Shown in pieces: positions 14,430 to 17,696 of a DNA stretch of 17,696 nt. The notes under the pieces were generated by a model that worked only from the letters and a program-made list of their open reading frames with translations, did not search any database and was not told the DNA's origin. The stretch is from an uncultured Arcobacter sp. (GTDB lineage Bacteria; Campylobacterota; Campylobacteria; Campylobacterales; Arcobacteraceae), in contig CALMBI010000044.1 of the NCBI GenBank assembly GCA_937860115.1, positions 1 to 17,696 of the forward strand, read 5' to 3'. The position numbers and the translations under genes are program-made. Each line of letters begins with the position of its first letter. Positions within the stretch are counted from its first letter, which is position 1.

Positions 14430-15611
14430 TTATTTCCATTCTAAAATAGTAGAATTGATTTTAGAGATATCGGAAATTTTTAATTCGTTGACAGACTTTA
14501 GAGAATGCTTTATAAATTTAATTTCTGCAACAGTAAAACCTTTTGGATCTTTATCACTCAATTTTAACTCATTATCTATAAGCTCAATTTTTTTTAATTT
14601 AGTATTTGAAAGTCTTGCATAATATATAATCGCATAAGTTCCATCATCTAACTTTTCTAATGTTATATAAATATTGTGTTCATTTGCCGTTTCTAATGGA
14701 AGTTCAGACCTATCATATGATTGAATCAAATTTATAAATTCAAATTTATCCATATAACCAATATATACTTTTGAATAGATATCCATATAAAGTGATACCG
14801 CTTTTGATTTAAAGAAATTTTGATTGATATTTTTTTGATTATGACTTGCAAAAATTGATTTTTTCAGTATCCATCCTAATGTATCAAAATATTTAAAAAA
14901 TTCAACATGAATATCTTTTGCTTCTATTAATTTTTCGTTTTCAAATCTAACAAAAGGTGCTTTTTCATATTTTTTTCCTAATACAAGTTTATCCAAAATT
15001 GGTTCAGCATTTAAATTATCAGTAATCCATACAGTACAATTATCTGGAAACTTATTTAGACCATTTGCACCATCACTTAGAATAATAAGTGCTTTAACAT
15101 CAAGTTTTGGAAAAAGTAATTTTAGTAGTGCAGTTTTTTTTCGAAGTCTTTTTCGCAACCCTATTGTAGATTGGACAATAGTACTTTCTACATAATAAAC
15201 ACTATCATTCGTAAAAAACATCGCGTCATATTCGCTTACATCTTTATAGCCTGCTTTATATACGATTTGCTGGCTTTTGTCCATTAAAAGACCAAATTTT
15301 TGGTTTTCTTGATTTGAATGATTTTGATGTGGACCTTTTAATACAAAGGAAGTTATTTGCTCCTCTTCTAGGGCATATCTTAAAAGAAGTTCATAAACAA
15401 TATTCTCATACAGTTCACCTTTGAAACCATTATATGCACTCACATATTGTTGAGATTCTCTATCTACATTATTTTTAATAAGCGATAAGAGATGTCTTGT
15501 ATGATATTCATAATGCATTAAATTATCACCAAGCGATGATATATCTAATGACTTGATTTGCTTACTTATTTCTAAAGATTTCATAGATACTTTTTTATTT
15601 ATTATTCCCAT
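14430..15611 (-). CDS. Hypothetical protein with PD-(D/E)xK nuclease-like region
   Basis: I do not recognise this 393-aa soluble protein. Residues 60-180 resemble the PD-(D/E)xK fold as seen in DUF1887/Card1-type nucleases. There is a helix G-F-K-G-E-L-Y-E-N-I-V-Y-E-L-L-L-R-Y (62-79) with an acidic residue. A strand pair follows, E-Y-D-A-M-F-F-T-N-D-S-V-Y-Y-V-E-S-T (127-144), with D129 and E142 in the catalytic spacing. Then comes a basic helix, L-R-K-R-L-R-K-K-T-A-L-L-K (152-164), and a strand K-A-L-I-I-L-S-D. The usual Lys after the Glu is Thr here, so it may be inactive or use a displaced Lys. Residues 220-393 are uncharacterised. The start overlaps guaA by 10 bases; an ATG at codon 10 (15584) is an alternative. 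Both have weak ribosome-binding sites. The fold call is inference. Confidence 0.7.
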   Translation of the reverse strand: MGIINKKVSMKSLEISKQIKSLDISSLGDNLMHYEYHTRHLLSLIKNNVDRESQQYVSAYNGFKGELYENIVYELLLRYALEEEQITSFVLKGPHQNHSNQENQKFGLLMDKSQQIVYKAGYKDVSEYDAMFFTNDSVYYVESTIVQSTIGLRKRLRKKTALLKLLFPKLDVKALIILSDGANGLNKFPDNCTVWITDNLNAEPILDKLVLGKKYEKAPFVRFENEKLIEAKDIHVEFFKYFDTLGWILKKSIFASHNQKNINQNFFKSKAVSLYMDIYSKVYIGYMDKFEFINLIQSYDRSELPLETANEHNIYITLEKLDDGTYAIIYYARLSNTKLKKIELIDNELKLSDKDPKGFTVAEIKFIKHSLKSVNELKISDISKINSTILEWK

Positions 15612-17140
15612 TCAATAGTTGCAGGTGGTTTTGAACTAATATCATACACTACCCTATTGATTCCATCAACTTCATTGATAATTCTTCTACTCATTACTTC
15701 TAAAATATCATGTGGAATATGTGCAAATGTAGCAGTCATGCCATCAATTGCATTGACTATTCTAATACAAGCAGTATTATCATAAGTTCTATTATCACCC
15801 ATAACACCAACAGATTTTACATTTAGAAGTACAGTAAATGCTTGCCAAGTTTTATCATACCAACCACTCGCTCTAAGTTCTTCAAGCATAATCGTATCAG
15901 CTTTTCTTAAAATCGTTAGATCAGCTTCATTTACTTCACCCATTATTCTAATAGCTAAACCTGGTCCAGGAAATGGATGTCTTCCAATCATGTAAGCAGG
16001 AAGCCCAAGCTCAAGTCCAAGCGCTCTTACTTCATCTTTGAAGATTTCTCTAAGTGGCTCAATAAGTTCAAACTTCATCCAATCAGGAAGTCCACCAACA
16101 TTATGATGTGATTTAATTGTTTTACTTGGACCCTTAACTGAAACAGATTCAATTACATCTGTGTAGAGTGTTCCTTGAGCTAAAAACTCAATTCCATCAT
16201 GTTTTTTCGCTTCTTTATCAAACACTTCGATAAAAGTCTCACCAATGATCTTTCTTTTTGTTTCAGGATCAGTTACACCAGCCAATTTTCCTAAAAAATC
16301 TTGACTTGCATCAACAGTGATAAGATTTACACCTCTTGAAGCAAACATATTTTGAACATCTTGCACTTCATTTGCTCTTAAAAGTCCATTGTTTACAAAA
16401 ACTGGAATGAGTTTATCCCCAATAGCTTCAGCCAGCAATGCAGCAACAACAGAGCTATCAACTCCACCACTTACGCCACAAAGAACTTTTTTATCGCCAA
16501 CTTTATCTTTGATTTTTTGAATTTGTTCTTTTGCAAAATTACCCATATTCCATGTTGATTCACATCCACAAATATGTTTTGCGAAATTTTTAAGAAGCGT
16601 TGCACCCTCTACACTATGGACAACTTCTGGGTGAAATTGAAACGCATAAATATTTCTATTTTCATCTGCAATCGCCGCAAACGGTGAATTTTCACTTGTA
16701 CCGATTACTTTGAAATCTGTAGGTAAAGTTTCCACTCTATCTCCATGGCTCATCCATACGATTTCATTATTTGTAATATTTTTAAATATTGGACAACTCT
16801 CATCTACTACTTTTAGTCTTGCTTTTCCATATTCATGATGATCTGCTGGAACTACACTACCACCAAGATAATGAGCAATCGTTTGCATTCCATAACAAAT
16901 ACCCAAAATTGGTAAACCTAATTCAAAAATTTTTGCATCTACTTTATAGGCATCTTCAGCATACACAGATGCTGGTCCACCACTTAAAATAATCCCTTGA
17001 GGAGATCTAGCTGTGATATCTTCAATCTTTTCATTGTATGGTACTATCTCTGCATAAACTCCATTTTCTCTAAGTCGTCTAGCAATAAGTTGTGTATATT
17101 GACTTCCAAAATCCAAAACTAAAATCGGTACATTTTTCAT
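15602..17140 (-). CDS. guaA: GMP synthase (glutamine-hydrolysing)
   Basis: GuaA converts XMP to GMP with glutamine and ATP, in the cytoplasm. The 512-aa protein has the standard three parts. The class I glutamine amidotransferase has nucleophile C82 in G-I-C-Y-G-M-Q and H170/E172 in F-H-P-E. The ATP pyrophosphatase has the P-loop S-G-G-V-D-S-S at 224-230. The C-terminal dimerisation and XMP-binding domain includes G-R-H-P-F-P-G-P-G-L-A and ends in K-P-P-A-T-I-E-W-E. AAGGAA lies 4 bases before the ATG. It has its own start region after the nhaD terminator and overlaps the following hypothetical gene by 10 bases. With purD nearby, this gives two purine genes around the 6S RNA. Confidence 0.98.
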   Translation of the reverse strand: MKNVPILVLDFGSQYTQLIARRLRENGVYAEIVPYNEKIEDITARSPQGIILSGGPASVYAEDAYKVDAKIFELGLPILGICYGMQTIAHYLGGSVVPADHHEYGKARLKVVDESCPIFKNITNNEIVWMSHGDRVETLPTDFKVIGTSENSPFAAIADENRNIYAFQFHPEVVHSVEGATLLKNFAKHICGCESTWNMGNFAKEQIQKIKDKVGDKKVLCGVSGGVDSSVVAALLAEAIGDKLIPVFVNNGLLRANEVQDVQNMFASRGVNLITVDASQDFLGKLAGVTDPETKRKIIGETFIEVFDKEAKKHDGIEFLAQGTLYTDVIESVSVKGPSKTIKSHHNVGGLPDWMKFELIEPLREIFKDEVRALGLELGLPAYMIGRHPFPGPGLAIRIMGEVNEADLTILRKADTIMLEELRASGWYDKTWQAFTVLLNVKSVGVMGDNRTYDNTACIRIVNAIDGMTATFAHIPHDILEVMSRRIINEVDGINRVVYDISSKPPATIEWE

Positions 17141-17181
17141 ATATTTCCTTGATATTTATTTTTAAATAGAAATTTTATAAA

Positions 17182-17187
17182 ACTATA
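17182..17187 (-). promoter_or_regulatory. Weak candidate -10 box for guaA
   Basis: The minus strand reads GATTTTATAGTTTTATAAAA between the nhaD terminator and guaA, with TATAGT here and TATAAA 7 bases further on. Either could serve as a -10 box, leaving a leader of about 35 bases. guaA follows a terminator and so needs a promoter in this 67-base stretch, but the whole stretch is A/T-rich and the choice is uncertain. Confidence 0.3.
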
Positions 17188-17207
17188 AAATCTCTAGTTA
17201 GAAATAA

Positions 17208-17237
17208 AAAAGAGGAAAAATTATATCTTCCTCTTTT
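17208..17237 (-). terminator. Intrinsic terminator of nhaD
   Basis: On the minus strand AAAAGAGGAA (17237-17228) and TTCCTCTTTT (17217-17208) form a perfect 10-bp stem with a 10-base loop, followed by TTATTTC so that the U run continues past the stem. It begins 5 bases after the nhaD stop codon. The A/U symmetry means it could also work from the plus strand, but no plus-strand gene approaches it. Confidence 0.85.
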
Positions 17238-17242
17238 GTGAA

Positions 17243-17696
17243 TTATCCTACGTGATAAAAACCTAAAATTTCATATTGCACATACCAAATAGCGACAGAT
17301 ACAACATACCCAACAAATACTGTCCAAGCAAGTTTCATATGACTTGAGAATGTATAGATACCGTGTAATTTACCCATAACTCCAACACCAGCTGCTGATC
17401 CAAAAGAGATTAAACTTCCACCAACACCCGCAGTCATAGTAACAAGCATCCATTGATCAAGTCCCATTTCAGGGTTTGCTTTTAAGATTGCACTCATAAC
17501 AGGTACATTATCAACTACAGCAGATAAGAATCCAACACCAATATTTGACCAAGTTGGACCTAAAACATTTGGATCATATACAACAGCAGCAAGAGCTAAC
17601 CATCCAACAAAATATAAAACACCAACAGCAGCTAAGATACCAAAGAAAAACATTAAAGTATTGTTTTCAATTTTTGCCATCGAATGAAATACATCA
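17243..17696 (-). CDS. nhaD: C-terminal part of NhaD-type Na+/H+ antiporter, cut by window edge
   Basis: NhaD antiporters exchange Na+ or Li+ for protons across the inner membrane and help with salt and alkali tolerance. The window holds about the last 151 codons. The frame stays open to the window edge (D-V-F-H-S before M-A-K-I-E), so the ATG at 17680 is internal, not the start. Four hydrophobic stretches are visible: M-F-F-F-G-I-L-A-A-V-G-V-L-Y with the following helix, the N-I-G-V-G-F-L-S-A-V-V-D-N-V-P-V segment, a glycine-rich V-G-G-S-L-I-S-F-G-S-A-A-G-V, and a final helix before the Y-H-V-G end. S-A-V-V-D-N-V-P is a recognisable NhaD signature with a membrane Asp. Members are usually about 450-490 aa. 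A terminator follows at once. Confidence 0.88.
   Translation of the reverse strand, partial: DVFHSMAKIENNTLMFFFGILAAVGVLYFVGWLALAAVVYDPNVLGPTWSNIGVGFLSAVVDNVPVMSAILKANPEMGLDQWMLVTMTAGVGGSLISFGSAAGVGVMGKLHGIYTFSSHMKLAWTVFVGYVVSVAIWYVQYEILGFYHVG

Noticed and set aside
17243..17680. A complete 145-aa membrane protein starting at 17680
   Set aside because: The frame is open to the window edge and the sequence matches only the end of NhaD, so the ATG is internal.
1..17696. Search for CRISPR arrays, insertion sequences, tRNAs, phage or defence islands
   Set aside because: No spaced direct repeats, transposase-like proteins, terminal inverted repeats or tRNA-like folds were seen by eye. The genes form an ordinary core-genome stretch.

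Overview
The window is AT-rich and every gene found lies on the minus strand. Gene content and order point to Campylobacterota (Epsilonproteobacteria), probably a free-living sulfur or nitrate type such as Sulfurimonas or a relative. The reasons are a short Mfd (992 aa), the order pnp ... lptD - RDD - purD (recalled from Helicobacter pylori, where pnp, the lptD homologue and purD lie close together), a structured RNA directly upstream of purD, and an NhaD-type antiporter. The genus is inference; no rRNA marker is present.

In transcription order (right to left): the C-terminal part of an NhaD Na+/H+ antiporter ends at a clear intrinsic terminator. guaA (GMP synthase) follows and overlaps an unrecognised 393-aa gene that looks like a diverged PD-(D/E)xK nuclease fold. 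A 260-base gap then holds a probable 6S RNA (the 'purD RNA motif') with its own promoter. It is followed by a tightly packed run: purD, a small RDD membrane protein, lptD (LPS transport to the outer membrane), an MCE/MlaD-type lipid-transport protein with an unusual C-terminal domain, and pnp. Overlaps or gaps of 0-30 bases suggest one transcript joining purine synthesis, envelope biogenesis and RNA turnover.

Next comes a decayed cheB. The phosphate-acceptor end of its receiver domain and the catalytic-serine region are deleted, the reading frame is broken, and there is an in-frame TGA. Its stop codon still overlaps the start of an M3-family oligopeptidase. Two small uncharacterised proteins follow, one coiled-coil and one acidic, sharing a reading frame across a stop codon. 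The window ends with mfd (transcription-repair coupling factor), which has a good TATAAT promoter, and the first 31 codons of an exported protein cut by the window edge.

Most of the window is ordinary core genome. No mobile element, CRISPR array or tRNA was seen. The points most worth a second look are the broken cheB, the nuclease-like protein after guaA, the MCE protein with three 25-residue repeats and a barrel-like C-terminus, and the RNA upstream of purD.
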